Source: Arthrobacter gandavensis
GTDB lineage: Bacteria > Actinomycetota > Actinomycetes > Actinomycetales > Micrococcaceae
Direction: 5' to 3'
DNA: 64,000 nt
NCBI RefSeq assembly: GCF_015355785.1
Contig: NZ_JADKYW010000005.1
Span: 215,864 to 279,863 of the forward strand
The notes beneath the pieces are model-generated. The model worked only from the letters and a program-made list of their open reading frames with translations. It had not been told where the DNA came from and did not search any database. The translations under genes and the position numbers were made by a program. Positions 34,795 to 43,460 of the stretch are shown here, in pieces. Numbering within the stretch: position 1 is the first letter of the stretch; every line of letters begins with the position of its first letter.

Positions 34795-35121
34795 ATGGGC
34801 CGTCCTTTCGAAAATTCGGTGTACCCACAAGTATCGACCTATCCACTATGGCAGTGGAGTCTGTGCACGAGGCGCGAGCTTTCTGAATGTCTGCTGGGAA
34901 TTTCCCGAATGCGCTTTCGTTTCCCGCCCCTCGCCGTCCGGGTCTCCGTCTGCCCTAGTCAACCGCAATAGTCCGAGAAAACGTACAGACTCATGGGATA
35001 CGGTTTCGTGGTGGACTGGCAGTGCGGGCACCCATAGAATCAAAGCCATATCCGCCCGGCAGCCAGGAAACCCTACCCACGTGCAGCGCACAGACAGCAC
35101 GGACAGACTAAGGATTCATTT
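34795..35121. other. Divergent intergenic region between the HtrA-like and TPM genes
   Basis: 327 bp with no open reading frame that looks coding. It contains the HtrA-like ribosome binding site (AAGGACG), a 6-bp dyad TCCACT/AGTGGA at 34842-34858 near the HtrA side, a recognisable promoter TGGACT-17-TAGAAT at 35011-35039 towards the TPM gene, and AAGGA before ATG 35122. The composition is less GC-rich than the flanking genes. Confidence 0.6.
35011..35039 (+). promoter_or_regulatory. Sigma70-type promoter for the TPM-domain gene
   Basis: TGGACT (35011-35016) and TAGAAT (35034-35039) are separated by 17 bp. This is among the best complete -35/-10 pairs in the window and predicts an mRNA leader of about 75 nt for the TPM gene. 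Confidence 0.6.
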
Positions 35122-37161
35122 ATGCGGTTGAGGACGAAACGGTTTGCAGCCGTACTGGCTTTGAGCGCCCTGGCGGTGTTCGCGCCGTCGGCGGCCTACG
35201 CCGATTCTCCGGTCGCCATTCCTCCGGGCCAGTACCTCGTGGACACCAACGATTCCCTGGGCAGCGGCACCGCGGAAGTCCAGCAGGCCATCAGCGATGT
35301 GCAGCAAAGCACCGGCTACACGCTTTTCGTGGTGTTCGTTGACAGCTTCACTGATCCCGCGGATCCCGCCGCCTGGGCACAGGACGTTGTCACCGCCAAG
35401 GGCATGGGCTCGCGTGAGGCCCTTCTGAGCATCGCCACTGAGGAACGCAAGATCGAGGTGGCCACCGGGGACCAGTCCGTCCTGACCGAACAACGCCGCA
35501 ACGCCATGATCGACGCCGCGACGGATCCGCTGCTTGGCAACCAGAACATCACCTCCCAGGACTGGACGGCAGCGGCAGTCAATGCTGCCAAGTCGCTGGA
35601 GGACATTGCCGGCGGCGGAAGCGGTGAAGTCTCCACCGGCAGCGGCAGCAGCCTGGTGCCGGCGTTCGTGGTCGCGGGCGTGGTGCTCGTTGGGGCCTTC
35701 GCCGTATTCCTGCTGGTCCGCAGCCGATCCGGCAAACGCCGCGCAGTGGCCAGCAGGGAACAGACCGCGCCCAAGGATCCCCTGGATGCCATGAGCGTGG
35801 CTGACCTGCGCAAGCGCGCGGGGAGCCTGCTCGTCGCCGCGGACGACGCCATCAAGTCCAGTGAGCAGGAACTGGCGTTCGCCGCCGCTCAGTATGGGGA
35901 CGACGCCGTATCCACCTTCACCGACGACCTCGCCGTTGCCCGGGCGCACATGGGCGAGTCCTTCAAGATGCAGCAGCAGCTCGATGACGAAATCCCGGAT
36001 ACCGAAGAGCAGCAGCGGACCTGGCTCAAGGACATCATCCGGCGGTGCGAGGCCGTCAACGATTCCCTGCAGGCCCATAAGGAAGACTTCGACGCACTGC
36101 GCGAACTTGAACGCAACGCACCGGCTGCCCTGGCGACCGCCCGGGACTCCGCCCGGGCCGCATCGGCCCGGCTGGACTCCGCCCGTGCGGCGCTGGACGG
36201 ACTCGAAACCCGTTACAGCGACACCGCGCTCGTGAGGGTGCGGGACAACATCGACCAGGCCCGCGAGCGGCTGGCCTTCGTGGAGAACGCAGCAGACACT
36301 GCACAGGAAAAACTCCAGGCCGGAGATACTTCGGCGGCCGTCCTGGCCGTCCGTGCCGCCGAGGAAAGCGTCCACCAGGCGAATGTCCTGCTGGACGCCA
36401 TTGACCGTACCGGAACCGGACTTGACTCGGCCGCAGCCGAACTCGACCGGGCCGTGGCCGATGCGCGCCAGGACCTGGCCCAGGCCCGGGCGTTCTCCCA
36501 GGGCGGCGCCCAGCCGGCACTCGCCGGACCCATTGCCGGCGTCGAGCAGGCGCTGGAGGCCGTTGCCGCGGCGCGCGGCGGCAAATATGACCCGGTCGAC
36601 CTGCTGGGACGGCTTGAAGCGGCCAATGCCCAGCTTGACGCTTCCCTGGAAGGCCTGCGGGACCGCCAGGAACAGGAGCGCCGCGCTCGCGACGCACTCC
36701 AGCACACCATCATGTCCGCACAGGCGCAGATCGCCGGAACGTCCGACTACATCCGCGCCCGCCGCGGAGGTGTTGGCAGCGAGGCCCGCACCCGGCTCGC
36801 GGAAGCCGAACGCAACCTGGAGCAGGCCATCGCACTGCAGTCATCTGACCCCGTGAGCGCACTTGCCTACGCCCAGCAGGCGAACGCTCTGGCCGCACAG
36901 GCCTCCCAAATGGCCCAGCAGGACGTAGACGGCTTCGGCGGCATGGGCGGCTGGGGCGGCGGCGGAGGCATGTACGGCGGCCGGGGCGGCGGAAGCGGAC
37001 TCGGCGGGGCCATCCTCGGCGGAATCCTCATCGACTCCATCCTGCGCGGCGGCTCCGGCGGCGGCGGAGGCTGGGGTGGCGGAGGCTTCGGCGGCTTCGG
37101 CGGCGGCGGAGGCTTCGGCGGCGGAGGCGGCGGGTTTGGCTCCTCGGGAGGGAACTTCTAG
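35122..37161 (+). CDS. TPM-domain coiled-coil membrane protein with glycine-rich tail
   Basis: A 679-residue envelope protein. A signal peptide (about 1-27, LALSALAVFAPSAAYA) is followed by an extracytoplasmic TPM domain (about 35-165; DVQQSTGYTLFVVFVDSFTD, then GSREALLSIATEERKIEVAT), a transmembrane helix (about 177-198), a long cytoplasmic coiled coil rich in Ala/Glu/Arg/Asp (about 225-600) and a Gly/Phe-rich tail (about 605-679, repeats such as GGFGGGGG). TPM domains are linked to membrane repair (TLP18.3/Psb32 relatives). AAGGA precedes the ATG, and a TGGACT-17-TAGAAT promoter lies upstream. The pspA gene follows after 111 bp, so the two likely respond together to envelope stress. Domain order is clear; the joint role is inferred. 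Confidence 0.88.
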   Translation: MRLRTKRFAAVLALSALAVFAPSAAYADSPVAIPPGQYLVDTNDSLGSGTAEVQQAISDVQQSTGYTLFVVFVDSFTDPADPAAWAQDVVTAKGMGSREALLSIATEERKIEVATGDQSVLTEQRRNAMIDAATDPLLGNQNITSQDWTAAAVNAAKSLEDIAGGGSGEVSTGSGSSLVPAFVVAGVVLVGAFAVFLLVRSRSGKRRAVASREQTAPKDPLDAMSVADLRKRAGSLLVAADDAIKSSEQELAFAAAQYGDDAVSTFTDDLAVARAHMGESFKMQQQLDDEIPDTEEQQRTWLKDIIRRCEAVNDSLQAHKEDFDALRELERNAPAALATARDSARAASARLDSARAALDGLETRYSDTALVRVRDNIDQARERLAFVENAADTAQEKLQAGDTSAAVLAVRAAEESVHQANVLLDAIDRTGTGLDSAAAELDRAVADARQDLAQARAFSQGGAQPALAGPIAGVEQALEAVAAARGGKYDPVDLLGRLEAANAQLDASLEGLRDRQEQERRARDALQHTIMSAQAQIAGTSDYIRARRGGVGSEARTRLAEAERNLEQAIALQSSDPVSALAYAQQANALAAQASQMAQQDVDGFGGMGGWGGGGGMYGGRGGGSGLGGAILGGILIDSILRGGSGGGGGWGGGGFGGFGGGGGFGGGGGGFGSSGGNF

Positions 37162-37272
37162 ACCCGGACCCCCGGCGGGATTTCCCGGGACGGGTTACCG
37201 CCGGACACGGAATTTGACAGGCTGGCAACAGCACAACCACGCACTGCGTGAACAATTGCGAAAGGCAGACAG

Positions 37273-38013
37273 ATGGTAAAGCAGTCCATATTCGGGCGGA
37301 TCGCCCAACTGGCCAAGGCCAACATCAACGCGCTTCTGGACCAGGCGGAAGACCCCCAGAAGATGCTTGACCAGATGGTCCGCGACTACAGCAACAACAT
37401 CGCCGAGGCCGAAAGCGCCGTCGCCCAGACCATCGGCAACCTGCGCATGCTCCAGGACGACTACAACGAGGACCTGGAGAATGCCCGCAGCTGGGGCAAC
37501 AAGGCGCTTGCGGCTTCCCGCAAGGCAGACGAATTCCGGGCCAGCGGCAATACTACTGACGCGGAGAAGTTCGACAACCTGGCCAAGGTCGCCATCCAGC
37601 GACAGATGGCTTCGGAGAACGAAGCACGCGGAGCCGAGCCGACCATCGCTTCCCAGGAAGAAATCGTCGAGCGGCTCAAGACCGGGCTGAACCAGATGAA
37701 GGACAAGCTCCAGCAGCTGCAGTCCAAGCGAAACGAGCTCATTGCCCGTTCCCGCAATGCGGCCGCGCAGAACCAGATGCACGATGCGATCAAGAGCATC
37801 GATGTCATGGATCCCACCTCCGAAGTAGGCCGCTTCGAGGAGAAGATCCGCCGCGAGGAGGCCCGGGTCCGGGGCGCCAACGAGCTGGCTGCTTCCAGCC
37901 TCGATGCGCAGTTCGAGTCCCTCGAGGACCTCGGTGAGCAGACCGAGGTGGAAGCCCGCCTTGCCGCACTGAAGGCATCTGCCGGCAACCAGTCGGCTAT
38001 CGAGCAGAACTAG
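37273..38013 (+). CDS. pspA: PspA/IM30-family membrane stress protein
   Basis: A 246-residue, almost wholly coiled-coil protein of the PspA/Vipp1/IM30 ESCRT-III-like family, which assembles on the inner face of stressed membranes. It opens with an amphipathic helix SIFGRIAQLAKANINALLDQ and continues AEDPQKMLDQMVRDYSNNIA, the family signature. Length is within the normal range. GAAAGG precedes ATG 37273. It stands 111 bp after the TPM-domain gene and ahead of a strong bidirectional terminator at 38032-38070. No pspB/C-like regulators or PspF-type activators are in the window. Identification firm. Confidence 0.95.
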   Translation: MVKQSIFGRIAQLAKANINALLDQAEDPQKMLDQMVRDYSNNIAEAESAVAQTIGNLRMLQDDYNEDLENARSWGNKALAASRKADEFRASGNTTDAEKFDNLAKVAIQRQMASENEARGAEPTIASQEEIVERLKTGLNQMKDKLQQLQSKRNELIARSRNAAAQNQMHDAIKSIDVMDPTSEVGRFEEKIRREEARVRGANELAASSLDAQFESLEDLGEQTEVEARLAALKASAGNQSAIEQN

Positions 38014-38031
38014 TCCCGCCCAGCCTTTCGG

Positions 38032-38070
38032 CCGCAGGCCGGTGTACCCGCAGCGGGCACCGGCCTGCGG
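38032..38070. terminator. Bidirectional stem-loop terminator between pspA and the DUF6328 gene
   Basis: Arms CCGCAGGCCGGTG (38032-38044) and CACCGGCCTGCGG (38058-38070) are perfectly complementary over 13 bp, with a further CCC/GGG inside the loop. It lies between two convergent stop codons, so it can serve both genes. Confidence 0.75.
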
Positions 38071-38084
38071 AGTTTCCGGTGCCC

Positions 38085-38618
38085 TCAATGCCGTTGCCGG
38101 CGCAGTGCCCGGCTTCTGCTGACACGGGGCAGCACAAGCCACAGCAGAACCAGGACCACGACCGCAACCGCGGCGGCAGCACCGGCAGCCGCCCCGCCGA
38201 GGACGACGTCGAATACCAGAGCCAGTGTGCCAATCAGGATCAGGGCCACAAGGAGGAGGGTCCAGCGGAGCACGAGGTCGCTGTTGCGTACCAGCTGATA
38301 CTTGATGCGGCGGTGGAAGAATGAACGGTGCATCACGACCGTGGACATCAGGACCGCGGTAACGAGCACGGACAACACCACCAGGGACAGGTAGATCCCC
38401 ACCTGCACCGGCGACAGCTCAGCAAACCGCTGCTGGAAGGGCAGGGTCAGCAGGAAGCCCGTCAGGATCTGGATCCCGGTCTGAAGCACGCGCAGCTCCT
38501 GCAGGAGGTCAGCCCAGTTCCGGTCCACCTTTTGCAGCGCAGTCTCACGGCGGCCCGGATCGCCCTTCGGATCAGGCCGGTAGCTGCCATGTGGCCCCGG
38601 GCGACGGCGGGCATTCAT
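38085..38618 (-). CDS. DUF6328-family membrane protein
   Basis: A 177-residue protein with a basic N-terminal tail (about 1-25), a conserved soluble helix (KVDRNWADLLQELRVLQTGI, about 30-49) and about four transmembrane helices (50-160: FLLTLPFQQRF region, VGIYLSLVVLSVLVTAVLMS, VLRWTLLLVALILIGTLALV, and the C-terminal VVLVLLWLVLP). The layout matches the actinobacterial DUF6328 family, whose function is unknown. A TAGACT -10 element 6 nt before ATG 38618 and no Shine-Dalgarno sequence suggest leaderless transcription. It converges on pspA. Not linked by operon to any neighbour. Confidence 0.75.
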   Translation of the reverse strand: MNARRRPGPHGSYRPDPKGDPGRRETALQKVDRNWADLLQELRVLQTGIQILTGFLLTLPFQQRFAELSPVQVGIYLSLVVLSVLVTAVLMSTVVMHRSFFHRRIKYQLVRNSDLVLRWTLLLVALILIGTLALVFDVVLGGAAAGAAAAVAVVVLVLLWLVLPRVSRSRALRRQRH

Positions 38619-38624
38619 ACCGAG

Positions 38625-38630
38625 AGTCTA
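38625..38630 (-). promoter_or_regulatory. -10 element for leaderless transcription of the DUF6328 gene
   Basis: TAGACT on the minus strand ends 6 nt before ATG 38618. The tRNA terminator lies just upstream, insulating this promoter. Confidence 0.5.
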
Positions 38631-38671
38631 AGAGCCGGGGGCAGGTTCGCAGATGTCCACAGACGTTCCTG

Positions 38672-38714
38672 CACAAAAAGAATCCCCATCCGGTTATCCG
38701 GATGGGGATTCTTT
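38672..38714 (-). terminator. Intrinsic terminator of the tRNA-fMet gene
   Basis: A perfect 17-bp stem (38677-38693 with 38698-38714) around a TTAT tetraloop, with arms beginning AAAGAATCCCC and ending GGGGATTCTTT. On the minus strand it is followed by TTTTTGTG, a standard U-tract, directly downstream of the tRNA 3' end. Confidence 0.85.
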
Positions 38715-38716
38715 CT

Positions 38717-38793
38717 TGGTTGCGGGGGCAAGATTTGAACTTGCGACCTCTGGGTTATGAGCCCAGCGAGCTACCGAACTGCTCCACCCCGCG
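38717..38793 (-). tRNA. Initiator tRNA-fMet (anticodon CAU)
   Basis: 77 nt including an encoded CCA. The 5' end CGCGGGG pairs with CCCCGCA with a C1-A72 mismatch, and three consecutive G-C pairs (GGG/CCC) close the anticodon stem around loop CTCATAA; both are initiator hallmarks. The T arm GCAAG-TTCAAAT-CTTGC and a D arm with GGTAGCTC are complete. A strong intrinsic terminator follows at once. The gene stands alone between the DUF6328 and UPF0182 genes, and no integration-related duplication of its 3' end was noticed. Confidence 0.95.
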
Positions 38794-38843
38794 GCGCGGT
38801 ATCCACTCTACCGTCCGCGGGGAGGAGCCGCAACTCATGCAGG

Positions 38844-41834
38844 TTACTCTCCGGAGCTGTCCCCGCCAGACTCGCTGCCGGAGTCGGCGGAGCCGTCAGC
38901 GGCACCGGCTGCAGCACCGGCAATCCGGTCCTGTGCCGCGATGGCACGCTGGATTGCCGCATTCAGCTTGTCCTGCGCCGCACCATAGGCTGCGAAGTCG
39001 CCGCTGGCCAGTGCTTCCTGACCCTCCTGGATGGCTGCGCCGGCGTCGGAAAGTGCAGTTTCCAGATCGGCCTGGGCCGTAGTCTCCGACGGCGCCGGGG
39101 TGGTGCCGTCAGCCGGGGTGTTCCCGACGTTCCCCTGGTCGCCGGTAACGGCTCCGGAGTCGCCGCCGAAGACCTGGTCGAGTGCTTCGTCCAAGGTCGG
39201 AGCGAAGCCGACCTTTTCACCGAAGTTCACCAGCACGCGCTGCAGCGTCGGGTAGGAGGAGGCTCCGGAAGACTGGACATAGACGGGCTGCACGTAAAGC
39301 ATGCCGCCTCCCACAGGCAGGCTGAGCAGGTTGCCGTTGATGACCTCGGAGGCACCCTGGCGCAGCAGGTTCAGCGCATTTGAGACCGTCGGATCCGAGT
39401 TGAACCGGTTCTGTGCCTGACCGGGGCCGGGCACCGCCGTGTCTGTCGGCAGCTCAAGCAGCCGCAGCTTCCCGTACGACTCGGCTTTCTCGCCGTCGGT
39501 ACCGGTTCCGGCGTCCGCATCAGCTGCGAGGAAGCCGTACAACACGTTCCGGGCTTCACCGTTCTGGCTGACAAAAGGTATAAACGGCGTCGTCAGCGAG
39601 AACGCCGGGCTGTCCTGCCCCGGCATCTGCAGCGAGAGGTAGTACGGCGGCTGCTTGACGTCGGAGTTTGTCCGGGTCGGGTCGGACGGAACGGACCACG
39701 CGTCGTCGTTCTTGTAGAAGGACTCGGCATCGGTGACATGGTAGCGGCCCATGAGCTCCCGCTGGACCTTGAACTGGTCCTCCGGGTAGCGCACGTGCGC
39801 CATCAGGTCCGCAGACATGTCGCTGTACGGCTTCAGGGTGGACGGGAAGACATCCTGCCACGCCTTCAGCAGCGGATCCTCGTCATCCCAGGCATAGAGG
39901 GTGACCGACCCGTCGTAGGCATCCACGGTCGCCTTCACGGCGTTGCGGATGTAGTTCACCCGGTCCGCCGGCAGCGCGGCGGAGGCGCCCCCGGTCAGGG
40001 AGTCGGTGGTTGCCGAAGCAAGCTCCTGCTGGGTGGAGTACGGGAAATAGCGGCTGGTGGTGTAGCCGTCGACGATCCACTTCACGCGGCCGTCAACAAC
40101 GGCCGGGTAGGCGTTTCCGTCCACCGTCAGGTACGGAGCTACCTTCTCGACGCGTTCGCGGGGATCACGATCGTAAAGGATCTGGGAGTCTTCGTTGACG
40201 AAGTCCGAGAGCAGCAGTTCCGTGGACTGGAACTTTATCGCGTAGACGAGCTGGTTGAAGAGGTTGCCTACGCTGGGTCCGCCGTCACCGGAGAAGGTGG
40301 TCTGGGTGTCGTCCTCCGCGTTGCCGGTCTGCGGCCGGTCGATTTCCACCGGAGCAGAGCCTTCGGGAGCACCAACTACGGAATAGTCAGGGGACGACTC
40401 GCCAAAGTACACCCTGGGCTCGTAGTCACCCAGCACACCCGTGGAGGGGATGCCGGATTCCATGAAGCTGGGCTTGCCGTCAGCCTGCACCGTAGAGCCG
40501 CGGGCCGCGACCACGCCATAGCCGTGGGTGTACAGGACGTGCTCGTTCACCCAGCCGTCCGGAACGCCGTTGATGTTCAGCTCACGAACGGCAATGACGG
40601 TGTCCTGAACATCGCCCTCCACGTCGTAGCGGTCAACGTTCAGTGTTTCGGGGAACTGGTAGTACTGGCGGAACTGCTGGAGCTGGCCGAATGCGTCCGA
40701 AACGACGTTGGGGTCCAGCAGACGGATGTTCGCAGTGGTTCCGGCGTCGGCCGCCAGAGCGCCCGCGTTGGCGTCGACCGTTGCGTCGTAGTCCATCACT
40801 TCGGTGTCGGCCAGTCCGTATGCTTCGCGGGTCATGTCGATGTTGCGCTGGATGTATTCGCGCTCAAGCGTCTGCTCAGACGGAATGACCTGGTAGCGCT
40901 GGACGATCCAGGGGTACACGCCGCCGGCAACGATGGCCGTGATGACCAGCATGGCCGTACCGATAATGGGCAGGCGCCAGCGGCCGATGATCGCGGAGAG
41001 AATGAACAGCAGCGCCACGATCACCGAGGCAACGGCGAGGATGGCTTTTGTCGGGATTACGGCGTTGACATCCGTATACAGCGCGCCCGTCCAGGAACCC
41101 GAGGTGCTCAGGAGCGTGTTGTAGCGGTCGAGCCAGAAGTTCACCGCCTGCAGCAGCAGGAAGGAAGCGGCAATGACGGCAATGTGGATGCGTGCCGGGC
41201 GGCTGACGAAGACGCCCTTCTCCTCGAGACGGATGCCGCCGTAGAGGTAATGGGTCAGGAGCCCGGCGATGCCGCTAATGACAACGACGGAAATCAGGAA
41301 GCCCACAATAAAGCCGATAAACGGCAGGGTGTTGAGATAGAAGCTGTAGTCCATGTTGAACTCGGGGTCAGTCTGCCCGAAGTCCTTGCGGTTAAAGAAC
41401 AGCAGTGCCTGTTCCCACATGGCCATTGCCGCCGTGCCGGCGAATCCGCCGACCACAACCGGAATGCCGATCATCAGGAGCTTGCGGACGGGCTCAAGCT
41501 GGGCCTGGTAGCGGTTCAGGTTGTCCTGCAGCGCGCTGTCCGGGGCGTAGATCGGCCGGGACGAGTAAGCGGCGCGAATGCTGAAGTAAACGCAGACGGA
41601 CATGACCACGAAAGCCGCCGCAAAGAGGGCGATCCGGGTCAGGTTTTCCTTGACGAACACTTCAAGGAAGCCAAGCTGGTTGTACCAGAGCACATCAGCG
41701 TAAACCTGGGAGAAGTAGACAAACCCGATCACCAGTACGGCGACGACGATCAGGGTGGCAATCAGCGGGCTGCGCCGCCGACGGGTGGTGCTGGGGCTTG
41801 GTCGGGAGAATGGGCCATTTGGTCCGGAAGTCAC
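38844..41834 (-). CDS. UPF0182-family large membrane protein
   Basis: A 996-residue protein of the UPF0182 (COG1615) family, common in actinobacteria. About seven transmembrane helices occupy residues 22-320. A large extracytoplasmic region with family blocks such as [36 protein letters not shown] and [20 protein letters not shown] follows, and the C-terminus (about 905-996) is a low-complexity Ala/Gly/Asp-rich tail. No enzymatic motif is recognised and the function is unknown. GTG 41834 follows GAGGT. It lies next to the YlbL-like protease gene and is transcribed in the same direction after a 218-bp gap, the gene order of mycobacteria. Confidence 0.93.
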   Translation of the reverse strand: MTSGPNGPFSRPSPSTTRRRRSPLIATLIVVAVLVIGFVYFSQVYADVLWYNQLGFLEVFVKENLTRIALFAAAFVVMSVCVYFSIRAAYSSRPIYAPDSALQDNLNRYQAQLEPVRKLLMIGIPVVVGGFAGTAAMAMWEQALLFFNRKDFGQTDPEFNMDYSFYLNTLPFIGFIVGFLISVVVISGIAGLLTHYLYGGIRLEEKGVFVSRPARIHIAVIAASFLLLQAVNFWLDRYNTLLSTSGSWTGALYTDVNAVIPTKAILAVASVIVALLFILSAIIGRWRLPIIGTAMLVITAIVAGGVYPWIVQRYQVIPSEQTLEREYIQRNIDMTREAYGLADTEVMDYDATVDANAGALAADAGTTANIRLLDPNVVSDAFGQLQQFRQYYQFPETLNVDRYDVEGDVQDTVIAVRELNINGVPDGWVNEHVLYTHGYGVVAARGSTVQADGKPSFMESGIPSTGVLGDYEPRVYFGESSPDYSVVGAPEGSAPVEIDRPQTGNAEDDTQTTFSGDGGPSVGNLFNQLVYAIKFQSTELLLSDFVNEDSQILYDRDPRERVEKVAPYLTVDGNAYPAVVDGRVKWIVDGYTTSRYFPYSTQQELASATTDSLTGGASAALPADRVNYIRNAVKATVDAYDGSVTLYAWDDEDPLLKAWQDVFPSTLKPYSDMSADLMAHVRYPEDQFKVQRELMGRYHVTDAESFYKNDDAWSVPSDPTRTNSDVKQPPYYLSLQMPGQDSPAFSLTTPFIPFVSQNGEARNVLYGFLAADADAGTGTDGEKAESYGKLRLLELPTDTAVPGPGQAQNRFNSDPTVSNALNLLRQGASEVINGNLLSLPVGGGMLYVQPVYVQSSGASSYPTLQRVLVNFGEKVGFAPTLDEALDQVFGGDSGAVTGDQGNVGNTPADGTTPAPSETTAQADLETALSDAGAAIQEGQEALASGDFAAYGAAQDKLNAAIQRAIAAQDRIAGAAAGAADGSADSGSESGGDSSGE

Positions 41835-42052
41835 AGTTACCTCATCGTTCGGTACGTCGGCTCACGGCACCTGCGACAGCTCGGCGAGTTCGGATCTGCT
41901 GCCTCGGTATCAAAGCAACTAACGACCCCTGTGTCCGACGGCCTGCCCGTTTCTTGCCGTGGTTCCTTATTCTGCCCTGTTAATCCCGCGCACTGCCACT
42001 TATGAGGCACCTGCGAACGAACCTTATTAGGATCGTGATTCGATACGGCGCT

Positions 42053-43198
42053 TCAGCCGGCGTCCGTGCAGCTCTCCAGCCCGCCGGCACCGTTGCCCGC
42101 GGCAAGAGTCTGCACGGCAGTGAGGGCCTGCTCGAGCGTCTCGACGCTGACTACCTCCAGCCCCTCCGGGATGTTTCCCGCGACGTCGTCGCAGTTGGCC
42201 CTGGGTGCCAGGAAGAACTCGGCACCGGAGTCTGCGGCACCCACCATTTTCTGTTCGATGCCGCCGATCGGACCCACTTGCCCGTCCGCGTCGATGGTGC
42301 CGGTGCCGGCAAAGTTCCGTCCCTGCGTCAGTTCACCCGGAGTCAGCTTGTCGATAATCCCCAGGGCAAACATCATTCCGGCGGAGGCACCGCCGACGTT
42401 TTCGAGGGCGATGGCGACGTCGAACGGGAAGGTGTAATCGATGCTCAGGTAAGCGCCCACCTGATAGGTGCCGTTCTCCCCCAGCGTCGGCGTGACCTCC
42501 AGAGTCTGTTCCGTTCCGTTCCTCCGTACCGTAATCCGGGCCGGCGAGCCTTCCGTGTCGTTCAGGGATTCGCGCAGGGACTCGACGCTGGTCACGTCGG
42601 TGCCGTCAACGGACAGGAGAATGTCCCCTGTCTCCAGGATCCCCTCCGCGGGGGAATCTTCCATGATGCCGGCAACGGAAAGCTGCTCGGTGAATGGAAC
42701 CTCCAGCTGGTCCAGTGCAGCAGCCACGGCTGACTCCTGTGAGGACGTCATGGCCGCGGCGTTTCCTTCCTGGATTTCTCCGCGGGTGGTTCCGGGAGGG
42801 TAAACGAAATCCACCGGCAGCACCGCGTCCTCGGGATTAAGCCAGGACGCGACTACCTCGCCCATGTTCACGGCACCGTTGGGGCCGCCCGAGACATAGA
42901 CGGTGGTCAGCGCAAGCTCGCCCGCCGTCGGGTAGGTCTGCTCGCCGTCAATGGTGATGAGCGGGCTGTCGCCGATTTCCCCAATGGTGTTGAAAGTGGG
43001 GCCGGGCGACTCCACGACGTAGGGAGCAGGAATAACCAGCCCGGCAGCGCCCAGGACCAGTGAGGTCCCCCCGGCGATCAGCAGCGCGCGTCTGCGCGGC
43101 GACCGCCGTGCAGACCACGCGGGCGCGGCGGCGGGCATACCGCCGGCTGCACCCTCCGGCTCGATTCCAGCGGAGGATTCATCGTTCGGGGAACGCAA
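42053..43198 (-). CDS. PDZ and Lon-like (S16) membrane protease, YlbL type
   Basis: A 381-residue protein with a basic N-terminus, one transmembrane helix (about 37-57), a PDZ domain (about 160-240; GIMEDSPAEGILETGDILLS) and a C-terminal Lon protease-like domain. The domain's catalytic dyad is visible as S272 in VGGASAGMMFALG and K317 in GGIEQKMVGAAD. YlbL-type proteases face outward and cleave envelope or cell-division regulators in Firmicutes. There is no ATPase domain. It starts at TTG 43198, which is supported by AGGAAAGGA at about 7 nt; a long GC-rich dyad lies just ahead of this site. The neighbouring UPF0182 and DUF2342 genes keep the mycobacterial order. Confidence 0.9.
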   Translation of the reverse strand: MRSPNDESSAGIEPEGAAGGMPAAAPAWSARRSPRRRALLIAGGTSLVLGAAGLVIPAPYVVESPGPTFNTIGEIGDSPLITIDGEQTYPTAGELALTTVYVSGGPNGAVNMGEVVASWLNPEDAVLPVDFVYPPGTTRGEIQEGNAAAMTSSQESAVAAALDQLEVPFTEQLSVAGIMEDSPAEGILETGDILLSVDGTDVTSVESLRESLNDTEGSPARITVRRNGTEQTLEVTPTLGENGTYQVGAYLSIDYTFPFDVAIALENVGGASAGMMFALGIIDKLTPGELTQGRNFAGTGTIDADGQVGPIGGIEQKMVGAADSGAEFFLAPRANCDDVAGNIPEGLEVVSVETLEQALTAVQTLAAGNGAGGLESCTDAG

Positions 43199-43215
43199 TC
43201 GGCTGTCCTTTCCTG

Positions 43216-43246
43216 CGGCGCCTGGCCGGGCCCCGGCCCGGCGCCG
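43216..43246. repeat. 31-bp near-perfect dyad in the leader of the YlbL-like gene
   Basis: Arms CGGCGCC-t-GGCCGGG (43216-43230) and CCCGGCC-c-GGCGCCG (43232-43246) are symmetric about one central C with a single mismatched pair. It sits directly upstream of the ribosome binding site, where it could fold in the mRNA or bind a protein. The rest of the 262-bp gap (43199-43460) shows nothing else clear. Confidence 0.5.
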
Positions 43247-43460
43247 GGTTGTGGAAGATCTTCAACGCCGTGGAACGCCCGGGTGAGCCCGGCCCTGCAC
43301 GATGTCTTTGACCATTCTTCCACGTGCTCCTTTGCCAACAGCGAACGGATCCGGCGAATGCGGGACAGTGCCCCGCCCGGCCCGGTAACGTGGGAATCCA
43401 TGCAGCCGGTGACCCACCAGCTGACGATGCACTAGAACTTCCACAGGACCGGTGGTACCC

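Noticed and set aside
38672-38793. Integrated element at the tRNA-fMet gene
   Set aside because: No integrase, no repeated tRNA 3' end and no compositional shift; the inverted repeat next to it is an ordinary terminator.
39738-42005. 755-codon open frame on the plus strand opposite the UPF0182 gene
   Set aside because: Low-complexity Val/Arg/Gly/His-rich translation, no domain, no ribosome binding site; the minus strand holds a clear conserved family.
41866-42016. 11-bp direct repeat GGCACCTGCGA at 41866 and 42006
   Set aside because: Only two copies 140 bp apart without symmetry or phasing; too little to call an operator.
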